From NCBI RefSeq assembly GCF_014898095.1, contig NZ_CP062946.1:2418001-2482000 (forward strand): a DNA stretch of 64,000 bases. The letters are read 5' to 3'. Numbering within the stretch: position 1 is the stretch's first letter; each line of letters starts with the position of its first letter. Both the position numbers and the translations under genes were made by a program. Positions 17,710 through 26,814 of this stretch are shown here, piece after piece. This DNA comes from Thalassotalea sp. LPB0316 (GTDB lineage: Bacteria; Pseudomonadota; Gammaproteobacteria; Enterobacterales; Alteromonadaceae). The notes under the pieces are model-generated. The model worked only from the letters and a program-made list of their open reading frames with translations. It made no database searches and was not told where the DNA came from.

Positions 17710-18888
17710 ATGGCTCATGTACCTCAAATAAAAGTACCGGCAACTTATATCCGCGGTGGCACATCGAAAGGGGTTTTCTTTAATCTGACTGATTTGCCAG
17801 AGCGTTGTCAGGTTGCTGGTGAAGCACGCGATAATTTACTATTGCGTGTGATTGGTTCACCTGATCCATACGGTAAGCAAACCGACGGTATGGGTGGCGC
17901 GACATCGAGCACCAGTAAAACGGTCATTTTGTCAAAGTCAGCAAAACCAGATCACGATGTCGATTATTTATTTGGCCAAGTCGCCATCGATAAAGCTTTT
18001 GTCGATTGGTCTGGCAACTGTGGCAATTTAACCGCAGCTGTAGGCTCATTTGCGATCTACTCAGGTTTAGTTGATGCAGAGCGTATTCCAGAGAACGGCG
18101 TGTGCACTGTTAGAATTTGGCAGGCAAATATCAAGAAAACTATCATTGCTCAGGTGCCTATTACAAATGGCGAAGTACAAGAAACCGGTGATTTTGAGCT
18201 TGATGGCGTTACGTTTCCAGCGGCAGAAGTGCCAGTTGAATTTATTGCGCCTGTTGATCCCACAGAAGCGATGTTCCCAACAGGCAATGTTGTTGATACA
18301 TTAGAAGTCCCAGGTGTTGGCAGTTTAACTGCGACTATGATCACCGCAGGTATTCCAACTATTTTCTTAAACGCTGAGGAAATTGGTTATACCGGCACAG
18401 AATTGCAAGACGATATCAATTCAAGCGCTGAAAAGTTAGCCTTTTTTGAAAATATTCGCGCCCATGGTGCATTGAAAATGGGGTTAATTGAAAAGCTTGA
18501 AGATGCGCAAACTAGGCAACACACACCAAAAGTAGCCTTTGTCTCAAAAGCGGCAAGTTATATTGCATCAAGTGGTAAGCAAATTGACGAAAATGCCATT
18601 GATTTAAATGTTCGCGCGTTATCTATGGGAAAACTCCATCACGCAATGATGGGGACAGCCGCCGTTGCCATTGGCACAGCAGCAGCAATTCCGGGTACTA
18701 CAGTCAACCTTGCTGCCGGTGGAGGTGAGCGCAATGCTGTAACTTTTGGTCATCCATCTGGTACCCTGAAAGTGGGCGCTCAAGCCAGTTGCCAAGACGG
18801 TAATTGGATTGTCGAAAAAGCAATTATGAGCCGTAGCGCTCGTATCTTAATGGAAGGTTTCGTTCGCGTCCCTAGCGATAGCTTTTAA
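17710..18888 (+). CDS. prpF: 2-methylaconitate cis-trans isomerase PrpF
   Basis: PrpF isomerises the 2-methylaconitate made by AcnD so that aconitase can rehydrate it to 2-methylisocitrate. It has the diaminopimelate-epimerase-like fold; the family start VPATYIRGGTSKGVFF is at residues 9-24, with DGMGGATSSTSK and SGNCGNLTAAVG further on. The ATG at 17710 follows AAGGAGAGGG, a strong ribosome binding site, and gives 392 residues, as in the family. A longer in-frame extension upstream runs through the REP-like repeats and is not real. It ends the operon; a hairpin lies shortly after its stop. Confidence 0.94.
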   Translation: MAHVPQIKVPATYIRGGTSKGVFFNLTDLPERCQVAGEARDNLLLRVIGSPDPYGKQTDGMGGATSSTSKTVILSKSAKPDHDVDYLFGQVAIDKAFVDWSGNCGNLTAAVGSFAIYSGLVDAERIPENGVCTVRIWQANIKKTIIAQVPITNGEVQETGDFELDGVTFPAAEVPVEFIAPVDPTEAMFPTGNVVDTLEVPGVGSLTATMITAGIPTIFLNAEEIGYTGTELQDDINSSAEKLAFFENIRAHGALKMGLIEKLEDAQTRQHTPKVAFVSKAASYIASSGKQIDENAIDLNVRALSMGKLHHAMMGTAAVAIGTAAAIPGTTVNLAAGGGERNAVTFGHPSGTLKVGAQASCQDGNWIVEKAIMSRSARILMEGFVRVPSDSF

Positions 18889-18900
18889 GTAAACGACTAT

Positions 18901-18930
18901 GGAGATACAGTTGTTATAACTGCTATCTCC
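18901..18930. terminator. Hairpin between convergent prpF and symporter genes
   Basis: GGAGATA at 18901-18907 pairs with TATCTCC at 18924-18930, with an inner AGTT/AACT helix. Only a short TTATT follows on +, so it is a modest terminator. It lies between the ends of the two convergent genes. Confidence 0.5.
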
Positions 18931-18943
18931 TTATTGCCTACCC

Positions 18944-20383
18944 TTATTTCTTTTTCGTGTATTTTTGTTGATAAACCTTTAAATCTTTTTTGATCATCGG
19001 TGCAAGTAGATAAAGACCAATAATATTGGCTATCGCCATAGAAAAGAACATCGAGTCTGAAATATCAATGACCGATTGTAGACTGATCGATGCACCAATA
19101 ATGGTAAATAGGCAAAAGATCAGTTTATACAACAAGCTCATCGCCTTATTTTCACCCACTAAATATTGCCAAGCTATCGAGCCGTAATAAGCCCATGAAA
19201 TCATGGTCGATAGGGCAAATAATAAAACCGCAACACTCAACAAATATGGAAACCACCAAATCACGCTAGCAAATGCCTGTGAGGTGAGGGCAACACCATC
19301 GGCTTGTGTTGTTTGATAACTACCTGTGATCACGATAACTAGTGCTGTGAGTGTACAAATCACGACGGTGTCGATAAAAGGCTCTATCAAGGCAACGTAG
19401 CCTTCTCTTATCGGCTCTTTAGTGGTTGCAGCGGCATGGGCAATTGATGCCGCGCCAACACCGGCTTCACTAGAAAAAGTCGCGCGTTTAAATCCTTGGA
19501 TCATCACACCAATTATGCCGCCAGCTACGCCATTGGGATCAAACGCGCCATGAATAATTAAGCCGAATGCAGTGGGAATTTCCGGTAAGTGATAAAACAA
19601 AATAAAGGTACATGAACACAAATAAACAAATGCCATAAACGGCACTATTTTTGAGGTAACTTGAGCAATCGATTTAATACCGCCAATGATCACAATACCA
19701 ACCAATAGTGCGAGTATTGAGCCGAATAACCAGCCCTTGCCAGACCAAAAACTATCATCAGAGCCAAAAGCGACCATAAACTGTTGATATGCCTGATTTG
19801 ATTGCAACATGTTGCTGCCACACAATGACGCGACTACACAGCAAATGGCAAAAATCACCGCCAGTAGTTTGCCTGTTTTTGCATAGCCGATTTCTTTTAG
19901 GCCGTCACGCAAATAATACATTGGTCCACCGTGGACTTGACCGTCTTTATCGATAATTCGATATTTTACGCCAAGTGAACACTCGAGAAATTTTGTCGCC
20001 ATGCCGAGAATGCCGGCAACAATCATCCAAAACGTTGCTCCGGGCCCGCCTATCGATACCGCAATGGCAACACCGGCAATATTACCCAAGCCAACAGTAC
20101 CCGATAGCGCTGTCGTTAACGCTTGAAAATGACTGACTTCACCCGGATCAGCGCTTGATGAATAGTCACCTTTGATCACCTTGAGGGCATGCTTAAACCC
20201 GCGAATATTTAACCAGTTAAAATAAAAGGTGAAGAATAGGGATGCGCAGATAAGCCAAATAACAATGAGTGGAATATCAACATCAAATATTGTGATGGAA
20301 TAAAAGATTATTGCGATTGAAAGCTCGGCAATTGGTTCTAGTAACTGATTGATTTGGTTATCTAATGACAAAAGAACGTCCAT
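18944..20383 (-). CDS. Sodium:alanine/glycine symporter (AGCS family)
   Basis: This 479-residue inner-membrane protein belongs to the alanine or glycine:cation symporter family, which takes up small neutral amino acids with Na+. Family motifs are clear: the GTVGLGNIAGVAIAVSIGGPGATFWM stretch near residues 95-120 (given as one block by position), GGPMYYLR in the first third and FKRATFSSEAGVGAASIAHAAA in the middle. About eleven membrane segments are visible. It stands alone on the minus strand, convergent with prpF, so no partner hints at a more exact substrate. The start ATG at 20383 gives the family's usual N-terminal helix. Confidence 0.9.
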   Translation of the reverse strand: MDVLLSLDNQINQLLEPIAELSIAIIFYSITIFDVDIPLIVIWLICASLFFTFYFNWLNIRGFKHALKVIKGDYSSSADPGEVSHFQALTTALSGTVGLGNIAGVAIAVSIGGPGATFWMIVAGILGMATKFLECSLGVKYRIIDKDGQVHGGPMYYLRDGLKEIGYAKTGKLLAVIFAICCVVASLCGSNMLQSNQAYQQFMVAFGSDDSFWSGKGWLFGSILALLVGIVIIGGIKSIAQVTSKIVPFMAFVYLCSCTFILFYHLPEIPTAFGLIIHGAFDPNGVAGGIIGVMIQGFKRATFSSEAGVGAASIAHAAATTKEPIREGYVALIEPFIDTVVICTLTALVIVITGSYQTTQADGVALTSQAFASVIWWFPYLLSVAVLLFALSTMISWAYYGSIAWQYLVGENKAMSLLYKLIFCLFTIIGASISLQSVIDISDSMFFSMAIANIIGLYLLAPMIKKDLKVYQQKYTKKK

Positions 20384-20570
20384 TTATTGAGCACAGTTAG
20401 TCTATTCTTTATCACTGAGCGTGAATGTCAACCGCATGATAGAACTAATTAGTGGTTATTGATCGCTAAAGCAGGCTAAATGCTGTGATTTACTAAGTGA
20501 GATAATTGCTTCTTTATTTGGATTTTATTTTGCTATGATACCGCGAAGTAAAAATAGAATAACCCAATGT

Positions 20571-21458
20571 ATGCAAACGATTTCTCTTACTAATTTACAC
20601 TTTGAAGTGATCATCAGCCCAAGCTTAGGTGGCAGTGTCGTCGCTTTTAACTGGTTAACACACCCTCAAGGCAAACTTGAAGTTTTGCGGGATGCGCGCG
20701 ATGCTAACCATGTGCTCGAAGCAAGTAATTTTCCGTTGGTACCGTTTTCAAATCGGATAAAAAATGGCAGATTTACTTGGCAAAATCAAGCATATCAAAC
20801 ACGCCTTAACTTTGAGCCTGAAACGAGTGCTATTCACGGTTACGGCTGGCAAAACGCATGGCAAGTCGATAGCCAAAGTGAAACTCAATTGGTCTTGTCA
20901 TACTTAGGTAAAGAGCACGACTTCCCGTTTAGCTATCGCGCCAAACAAATCTTTAGTCTTGATAATAAAGGGCTTCAACATCAATTGGTTATAGAAAACC
21001 TGTCTGATAAAACGATGCCAGCCGGCTTAGGCTTTCACCCGTATTTTGTTAGAACACCAAAAGCTAGGATTACAGCAAAAGTTGAGCAAATGTGGGCGGT
21101 TGATGAGCAATGTTTACCAACAAAGCTGACACATATTCCAAATGGGTTAAATCAACAGGGAATTAAAGTTAATGAAGTGGTGTTAGATAACGGCTTTTCA
21201 GATTTTGATGGTTATGCAGAAATTCAATGGCCAGAATTTAACGCGGGCGTTGATATTTTGGCTGACCAACACTGTAAAGTTTTAGTGATTTTCACTCCTG
21301 AAAACGAGGATTACTTTTGTGTCGAGCCTGTTAGCCATTGCACCGATGCAATTAACTTAGCACAGCAGGGCGTTGCTAACACAGGCGTCGTTGCTTTAGC
21401 GCCGAACGATAGCTTCAGTATTTCGATGAAACTTCATCCCAAGCTGCTAAATAAATAA
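20571..21458 (+). CDS. Aldose 1-epimerase family protein
   Basis: The product has the galactose-mutarotase fold: an early SPSLGGSVVAFNW, the substrate block FPLVPFSNRIKNGRF with the conserved NR, the His of IHGYGW, GLGFHPYF with a second His, and a late EPVSHCTDA with the acidic catalytic residue. It probably interconverts anomers of a hexose or hexose phosphate, but no sugar-utilisation genes adjoin it and the substrate is open. An ATG at 20535 is also in frame, but it falls inside a good -10 box (TATGAT at 20534-20539), so I chose 20571, giving 295 residues. Neither has a clear ribosome binding site. Confidence 0.82.
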   Translation: MQTISLTNLHFEVIISPSLGGSVVAFNWLTHPQGKLEVLRDARDANHVLEASNFPLVPFSNRIKNGRFTWQNQAYQTRLNFEPETSAIHGYGWQNAWQVDSQSETQLVLSYLGKEHDFPFSYRAKQIFSLDNKGLQHQLVIENLSDKTMPAGLGFHPYFVRTPKARITAKVEQMWAVDEQCLPTKLTHIPNGLNQQGIKVNEVVLDNGFSDFDGYAEIQWPEFNAGVDILADQHCKVLVIFTPENEDYFCVEPVSHCTDAINLAQQGVANTGVVALAPNDSFSISMKLHPKLLNK

Positions 21459-21621
21459 ATGTATGTTGAGTGATGACAGCAAATTAAACAGAATTTGATG
21501 GTTTGTTTAGCAATGTGTATAAAAAAATAGCAAACAAATTTTTTTATCAAATAAAGGCTTTACAACAGCAAAGCGACACTTTAATATTCGCATCGTTCTT
21601 TAGCGATAGCTAAAAACATTT

Positions 21622-21712
21622 GGTGAGATGGCTGAGTGGTCGAAAGCACCGGTCTTGAAAACCGGCATACGTTTGTAGCGTATCTAGGGTTCAAATCCCT
21701 ATCTCACCGCCA
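21622..21712 (+). tRNA. tRNA-Ser (anticodon TGA)
   Basis: The 91-base gene folds with acceptor arms GGTGAGA and TCTCACC, discriminator G and encoded CCA. The anticodon stem CCGGT/ACCGG holds TGA. The long variable arm (ATACGTTTGTAGCGTAT region) and the T-arm AGGGTTCAAATCCCT are those of a class II serine tRNA. Confidence 0.95.
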
Positions 21713-21720
21713 TTTTTAAA

Positions 21721-21757
21721 GAAAACCGATTCGAAAGAGTCGGTTTTCTGCTTTTAG
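21721..21757 (+). terminator. Terminator after tRNA-Ser
   Basis: GAAAACCGA at 21721-21729 pairs with TCGGTTTTC at 21740-21748, with T-rich sequence following. It lies eight bases behind the tRNA CCA end. Confidence 0.75.
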
Positions 21758-21790
21758 GGTTCACAAAATTGTCTGGAACAATTTTGAATA

Positions 21791-21863
21791 GCGGTAGCTA
21801 GCCCAAAGGGGAAAATACAAGGATGTATTTTGTAAATCCTTCAATTCCTTATTGGCACCGCCA
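21791..21863 (+). pseudogene. Decayed second tRNA in a duplicated tRNA-terminator unit
   Basis: This stretch ends in CACCGCCA, identical to the tRNA-Ser 3' end, preceded by TTCAATTCC, like a damaged T-loop. It is followed by its own perfect terminator at 21873-21899. The flanks also repeat: CACCGCCAT plus TAAAG, then a hairpin, then AGGGTTCA and AAATTGTC occur after both copies (21705-21780 and 21856-21932). The 5' half cannot be folded as a tRNA. I infer an old tandem duplication in which the second tRNA has decayed. No intact anticodon arm remains. Confidence 0.5.
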
Positions 21864-21872
21864 TATTCTAAA

Positions 21873-21899
21873 GCCTCGTATCTAATACGAGGCTTTTTT
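21873..21899 (+). terminator. Terminator behind the decayed tRNA copy
   Basis: GCCTCGTA at 21873-21880 and TACGAGGC at 21886-21893 form a perfect 8-bp stem with a TCTAA loop, followed by six T residues. It is stronger than the terminator of the intact tRNA. Confidence 0.8.
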
Positions 21900-22183
21900 C
21901 GTTTATAGGGTTCAGCAAATTGTCAGCAACAACTGGCCACCTATTCCTAGCTGGCATAGCAAATGTCAGATTTTTCAAAAACTTCAGTAATTAACTAATT
22001 TCTTGTGAACATTTAGCGCTTTTATCGCGTAATGAGCTTAACTATTAATAGGGCAACTAAGCGCGCGATCATTAACTTCCAATACGTTCGTCTCAACTAA
22101 TTGTTAATTCATTGAAAAATTAATGCTATTTTTTGTATGCTGATTTACCCTAATGCTAATGATTATTATTTAATAGAAGAATT

Positions 22184-23260
22184 ATGAAACCATTATTCAA
22201 AATAGCGGCGTGTTTGTTGGTTGTAGGGCATGTTTTTTCATTGACTAGTGCACAAGCACAAACCCAAGTTGATGTTTATCTAACAGCTAGTGGCAAGTTG
22301 CAAAAGTCACTCGACCTTACTGGCACAATTGAGCCAAAGCATCGATCAAACGTTGCGCCACTGCAAGCTGGTGTAATTGACGCGTTGTTTTTTGAGGTTG
22401 GCGATAAAGTAGAGCAAGGGCAAAAGCTACTTTCGCTTGACTCAACACTAGCTAAGCTTGATGTTGAACAAGCAAAAGCCGTGATGCTTGCAAAACAAAC
22501 ACAATTTAAAGAAGCAGAGCGTTTGTATCAAGAGGTTGTCGCGTTATCTAAGCGAGAACTCGTCGCCAAAACACTATTAAATGAACGTTTAGCTCAGGTA
22601 GAGCTCGCCAAAGCAGCACTAGCTGAAGCAAAGGCCACATTGGCTACGGCTAAAGAGATTGCCGAGCGACATACACTTTACGCGCCATTTGCTGGTGTTA
22701 TTTCTCATCGTCATATTGATATAGGAGAATGGGTGAGCCAACAAACGACAGTACTGCGATTAGTTGCCCAAAAAGACCTGCGCTTACGTGTGGCGATCCC
22801 ACAAGAATATTACAGCCAACTAACTAACGCAGAGGGCATCGAGGTTGTTGTCGTTCCAGATTTTAACCAAGTACAAGAGATCCCAGCAAGATTAAATCGC
22901 ATAGTAGCAGTAGCTGATGATCAAAGCCGTTCAATTATTGGTCTCATCGATTTACCGTCAGATTCATCACTAGTTTCAGGCATGTCAGCGCATGCGATGA
23001 TTGCTTTGCCAACACAGGATCAAACTATTGTCTGGTTACCGAAAACAGCAATTAAACAACATCCTGATGGTGGAGCGAGCGTGTTTAGTGTTGAAAATAA
23101 TCGCGTGAAGCGCCGTTTAGTCTCTGTGGTCTCAAGTCAAGCTGAGCGCGTTGCCGTGACGGGGTTGTCGGCGGAGCTTCAAGTGGTAATAAGTGGCGTT
23201 GAGCTATTAAAAGATAATGATACCGTCACCGTCAATAATAAGTTAAGTGGTGCATTATGA
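22184..23260 (+). CDS. RND efflux system periplasmic adaptor (membrane fusion protein)
   Basis: This 358-residue protein is the periplasmic adaptor of a tripartite RND pump, joining the inner-membrane transporter to an outer-membrane channel. A signal peptide spans about residues 1-26 (cleavage after AQA). Half of the lipoyl domain is seen in GTIEPKHRSNVAPLQAG and GDKVEQGQKLLSLD, then a short alpha-helical hairpin (about 90-150), then the second half-lipoyl TLYAPFAGVISHRHIDIGEW and beta-barrel domains. It overlaps the transporter gene by four bases (ATGA). No TolC-like gene is nearby, so a shared channel is likely. A weak Fur-box-like stretch lies at 22155-22173, treated below as unproven. 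Confidence 0.9.
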   Translation: MKPLFKIAACLLVVGHVFSLTSAQAQTQVDVYLTASGKLQKSLDLTGTIEPKHRSNVAPLQAGVIDALFFEVGDKVEQGQKLLSLDSTLAKLDVEQAKAVMLAKQTQFKEAERLYQEVVALSKRELVAKTLLNERLAQVELAKAALAEAKATLATAKEIAERHTLYAPFAGVISHRHIDIGEWVSQQTTVLRLVAQKDLRLRVAIPQEYYSQLTNAEGIEVVVVPDFNQVQEIPARLNRIVAVADDQSRSIIGLIDLPSDSSLVSGMSAHAMIALPTQDQTIVWLPKTAIKQHPDGGASVFSVENNRVKRRLVSVVSSQAERVAVTGLSAELQVVISGVELLKDNDTVTVNNKLSGAL

Positions 23261-26200
23261 TAGCGTCAGCAGTAAGTCGCGGTACCTTAGTTGCTGTTAT
23301 TGTACTTATTACTAGCATTTTAGGGCTTGTAGCGGCTTTAAACATCCCTGTTCAAATGATCCCTGATCTCGAAGTGAGAACCATCACTGTGCAAACGGGA
23401 TGGCCAGGTGCAACGCCTCAAGATGTCGAAAAAGAAATTTTGATTGAGCAAGAGCGTTATTTAAGGAGTTTATCTAACCTAAAACGCATGGTCTCTTATG
23501 CCCAAATGGGATCAGCGCGGATTGAATTGGAATTCCCATTTGGTGTTGATGCCAACGATGCCTTAATTCGAGTGAATAACGCGTTATCACAAGTGCCAGC
23601 CTATCCAGAAAACGTCGATCAGCCAAGATTATTTTCTAGCTCCTTTTCTGGCAATGCCTTTATGTATTTTGTCTTGAAACCTCAACCCGGTAACCCGTTA
23701 GGATTAGATGTTGATTTGCTGCGCGACTACGCTGAAGACTACATTCGACCGCGAATGGAGAGTGTCGCTGGTGTCTCTGAAGTACGGGTAGGCGGCGGTG
23801 CACAACGTCAAATCCAAATTAAAGTCGATGCAGCAAGGCTAGCACAACGCGGTATTAGTTTAACTGAGTTGAGAACGGCAATTCGGACGCGAAACAAAGA
23901 TACCTCTGCCGGTGATATCGAAAGTGGTAAAAGTCGTTATTTGTTGAGGGTAATAGGGCGTTTTGAGGACCTTAGTGAGCTTGAAAACCTAATCATTGCA
24001 AGGCGCAATAATAGCAATATTCTACTTAAAGACGTCGCTAGTGTGACTTTAGACCACTTTGAAACCCGTAGCTTGTCATACAACACAGGCGAGCGAACCA
24101 TCAGTTTGTCAGTGCGCCGTGAAAGTGGCTCAAACGTTTTGGCAATTAAAGAAGCGATGCTGCCTGTGGTCGAGGATATTAACCAAACTCTGTTAGTGCA
24201 GAACGGCTTAGTGCTTGAACTGACTTCAGACGATGTTAAGTATGTCGCAAGCTCATTGGCTAATGTATGGACGAACCTAGCCTTAGGCGCACTCTTAGCA
24301 ACATTGGTCATGTATTTCTTCTTGCGTTCAGGCAAAGCAACCTTAGTTGGCGTGTTTGGTATTCCCCTGTGTACGATAGCCGCATTCTTCGCCTTAATGT
24401 TATTTGGTAGAACGATCAACGTGATTTCGTTAGCCGGTGTTGCTTTTGCAATTGGTATGACGGTCGATAACACCATTGTCGTGTTAGAGTCGATAGTTCA
24501 AGCAAAACGCAAAGGCATTAGTAAAGCACAAGCAGCAGTTAATGGTGTTACCGAAGTTTGGCCGGCAGTGTTGGCATCGACAGCAACCACCGTTTTAGTG
24601 TTTGCGCCAATTTTATTCGTAGAGCAAGAAGCAGGACAGTTGTATTCCGATATCGCGATTGCAATTTCCGGGGCTATCATTGCGTCGATGTTAGTGGCGA
24701 TTTTTGTCGTCCCTGTCGCGTTAACTCATCTGGGTAAAAAAGGTGACATGACCAAAGGTCAGCGTTTTACCTTATCAAGTAAATGGCTGGCGCTTACAGG
24801 TGTATTTATCAAATCTGTGTCACGCGCTCGTATTGCGGCGTTGAGTTTTATTGTTGTGATTTTATCAGCGGCTTACCTGTTGATGCCTGCGGCCGAATAT
24901 TTACCTGAAGGTGAAGAGCCTAAAGCCTTTTCTATGATGATAGCTCCTCCTAGTTACAATTTAACAGAGATGCAAAAAATTGGCGTAGAGTTAAGGCAGT
25001 ATTTTGATCAATACGTTAAAGCAGACAACAGTGCGTTTTTAGCCGGCAATGATCCAATGCCGCCACTTGAGTATTATTCGATGTCGGTGTCTGTTGGTCG
25101 CATTTGGTTTTTAAGTGCGCCGGTTGAGCCTAAGTATATCAATGAAATGATGGCTGCTATCACCGAGAAATTTCGTTCGTATGAAGGTATGCGGGCGTTT
25201 TCATCACGTGGCTCAATTATTTCAAGTAATGATGGCGGTACGCGCGCTGTTGCGGTTGATATTGCCGGTAGTGAAATTACCGAGCTCTACGCTGCGGCGT
25301 CAGCAGTTTATCAACAAGCAGAACAAGTATTTGATAATCCACAAATCAATTCAGAACCTGGCTCATTAACCTTAGATCAGCCGCTCATTGAGATAAAACC
25401 TCGCTGGCAACGCCTTGCTGAGGCAGGTATAAACAATAATGACTTTGGTTATGCCATTGCAGCGATGAGCGATGGTGCGTTTGTTGACGAGTTTATTTTA
25501 AACGACGATAAAGTCGACATCTTTATGTTTAGTGGTGCGGGCAATGAACAAAGCTTAGATAACCTTGCGACTACACCAATCGTTACTCCGTCAGGCAATA
25601 TATTACCCTTGCATGCGCTAGCTGATTTAGTAGAAAGTAAAAACAGCAATTCTATTAGGCGTGTTGATGGTAATCGAACGGTAACGGTATATATCATTCC
25701 ACCGCGAGAAGTAGCGCTAGAAAATGCAGAGCAAATGGTACGTGAACAGCTTTTACCTGCGTTGTGGCGCGAAGGAAAAATAGCACAAGGTATCAAAGTC
25801 AGTATTAGTGGTGCAGCCGATCAACTTGAGGCAACTCAAGAGTCGCTTTCTAGCAACTTTCTTATTGCGTTAGTACTGAGTTACTTATTATTAGTGGCTA
25901 TTTTTACCCATTGGCGTTATCCGATGTTTATCTTAGCGACTGTGCCACTTGGTATGGCTGGCGGTTTATTGGGCTTAGTGTTAGTTAATGCAGTCAATAG
26001 CGTTTTATCGAGTATTGGCATGCCGGCGTATCATCAGCCGTTTGATATGATCACTATGCTCGGCTTTCTAATTTTGCTCGGTACTGTGGTTAATAACCCT
26101 ATATTAATTGTTGATCAAACAAGGAAAAATGTTTTAGAGCGCGGAATTGAAGTACAGCAAGCTGTGTTGAACGCAGTTGAAAAACGGCTAAAGCCGATTT

Positions 26201-26388
26201 TAATGTCAACGGCAACAACGATATTTGGTTTGGCGCCATTGGTCTTAATTCCTGGCGAGGGCACTGAGCTTTATCGTGGCGTTGGCGTGATTGTACTCTC
26301 GGGTATTTTAGTGTCTACGTTGTTGTCGCTGACGTTTTTACCAGCGTTGTTGGTTGCGATTATTAGAAATCAGGATATTGATCAATAA
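23257..26388 (+). CDS. RND-family efflux transporter permease
   Basis: This 1043-residue inner-membrane transporter has the HAE1-like RND layout: TM1, a large periplasmic loop, TM2-6, a second loop and TM7-12. The early VQTGWPGATPQDVEKEI block and AIGMTVDNTIVVLESI in TM4 are typical. Two proton-relay positions known from AcrB differ: the second Asp of the TM4 DD pair is Asn405 (Asp404 is kept), and the TM10 Lys position is Asn946 in NNPIL. This suggests a separate RND subgroup with modified proton coupling rather than a classical AcrB. Its substrate is unknown. Four-base overlap with the adaptor gene shows they form one operon. Confidence 0.92.
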   Translation: MIASAVSRGTLVAVIVLITSILGLVAALNIPVQMIPDLEVRTITVQTGWPGATPQDVEKEILIEQERYLRSLSNLKRMVSYAQMGSARIELEFPFGVDANDALIRVNNALSQVPAYPENVDQPRLFSSSFSGNAFMYFVLKPQPGNPLGLDVDLLRDYAEDYIRPRMESVAGVSEVRVGGGAQRQIQIKVDAARLAQRGISLTELRTAIRTRNKDTSAGDIESGKSRYLLRVIGRFEDLSELENLIIARRNNSNILLKDVASVTLDHFETRSLSYNTGERTISLSVRRESGSNVLAIKEAMLPVVEDINQTLLVQNGLVLELTSDDVKYVASSLANVWTNLALGALLATLVMYFFLRSGKATLVGVFGIPLCTIAAFFALMLFGRTINVISLAGVAFAIGMTVDNTIVVLESIVQAKRKGISKAQAAVNGVTEVWPAVLASTATTVLVFAPILFVEQEAGQLYSDIAIAISGAIIASMLVAIFVVPVALTHLGKKGDMTKGQRFTLSSKWLALTGVFIKSVSRARIAALSFIVVILSAAYLLMPAAEYLPEGEEPKAFSMMIAPPSYNLTEMQKIGVELRQYFDQYVKADNSAFLAGNDPMPPLEYYSMSVSVGRIWFLSAPVEPKYINEMMAAITEKFRSYEGMRAFSSRGSIISSNDGGTRAVAVDIAGSEITELYAAASAVYQQAEQVFDNPQINSEPGSLTLDQPLIEIKPRWQRLAEAGINNNDFGYAIAAMSDGAFVDEFILNDDKVDIFMFSGAGNEQSLDNLATTPIVTPSGNILPLHALADLVESKNSNSIRRVDGNRTVTVYIIPPREVALENAEQMVREQLLPALWREGKIAQGIKVSISGAADQLEATQESLSSNFLIALVLSYLLLVAIFTHWRYPMFILATVPLGMAGGLLGLVLVNAVNSVLSSIGMPAYHQPFDMITMLGFLILLGTVVNNPILIVDQTRKNVLERGIEVQQAVLNAVEKRLKPILMSTATTIFGLAPLVLIPGEGTELYRGVGVIVLSGILVSTLLSLTFLPALLVAIIRNQDIDQ

Positions 26389-26517
26389 AAAACACTTCCG
26401 TTTTTAATTCAAATAGTTAATTATGGTACTAGTGGATAAAAAATGACCAGCAGTATTCGTCGTTACTTTTTACTAACTAATAACTAACTATGAAAATTAG
26501 AACAAGAGGAATGTTAG

Positions 26518-26745
26518 ATGGGAAACGCAATTAGTAATATTGAAAATGATAACCTGTTTAAAGCCGTAATTTATTTACCAATCGCGATATTATTTGCCCT
26601 GTTAGCGAGCGATGCTATATCAGGTGGCAGTAATATCTTTTTTCAAGTGATGTACGTGATATTGGCGCTTTATTTTGTCTTAGGCACGCTAGGCTATTTT
26701 GCCCATTTTACGAACGACTTTTTTGATGGTCGAACCGATCATTAA
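26518..26745 (+). CDS. Small membrane protein of unknown function
   Basis: The 75-residue product has two predicted membrane helices (about 14-31 and 40-62) with a short GGSN turn and a polar acidic C-terminus. I do not recognise the family. An AGAGGAATGTTAG stretch gives a plausible ribosome binding site before the ATG at 26518. It follows the RND transporter by 129 bases and is closed by a strong bidirectional terminator. Whether it is cotranscribed with the pump cannot be told. Codon use looks like the neighbours and the frame is clean, so a real gene is likely. Confidence 0.65.
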   Translation: MGNAISNIENDNLFKAVIYLPIAILFALLASDAISGGSNIFFQVMYVILALYFVLGTLGYFAHFTNDFFDGRTDH

Positions 26746-26760
26746 GATGATTTAAGTAAA

Positions 26761-26796
26761 AAAAGGTTGATAACCCTTTGGTATCAACCTTTTTTA
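26761..26796. terminator. Bidirectional terminator between convergent genes
   Basis: AAAAGGTTGATA at 26761-26772 pairs with TATCAACCTTTT at 26782-26793. T-runs are present on both strands, so it can serve both the small membrane protein gene and the OsmC-YcaO gene. Confidence 0.85.
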
Positions 26797-26814
26797 CGTT
26801 TATAGCTAGCGTAT

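Noticed and set aside
22155..22173. Fur-box-like stretch before the RND adaptor gene
   Set aside because: It matches about 13 of 19 positions of the Fur consensus, but the region is so AT-rich that this is weak, and an efflux pair is not a typical Fur target.
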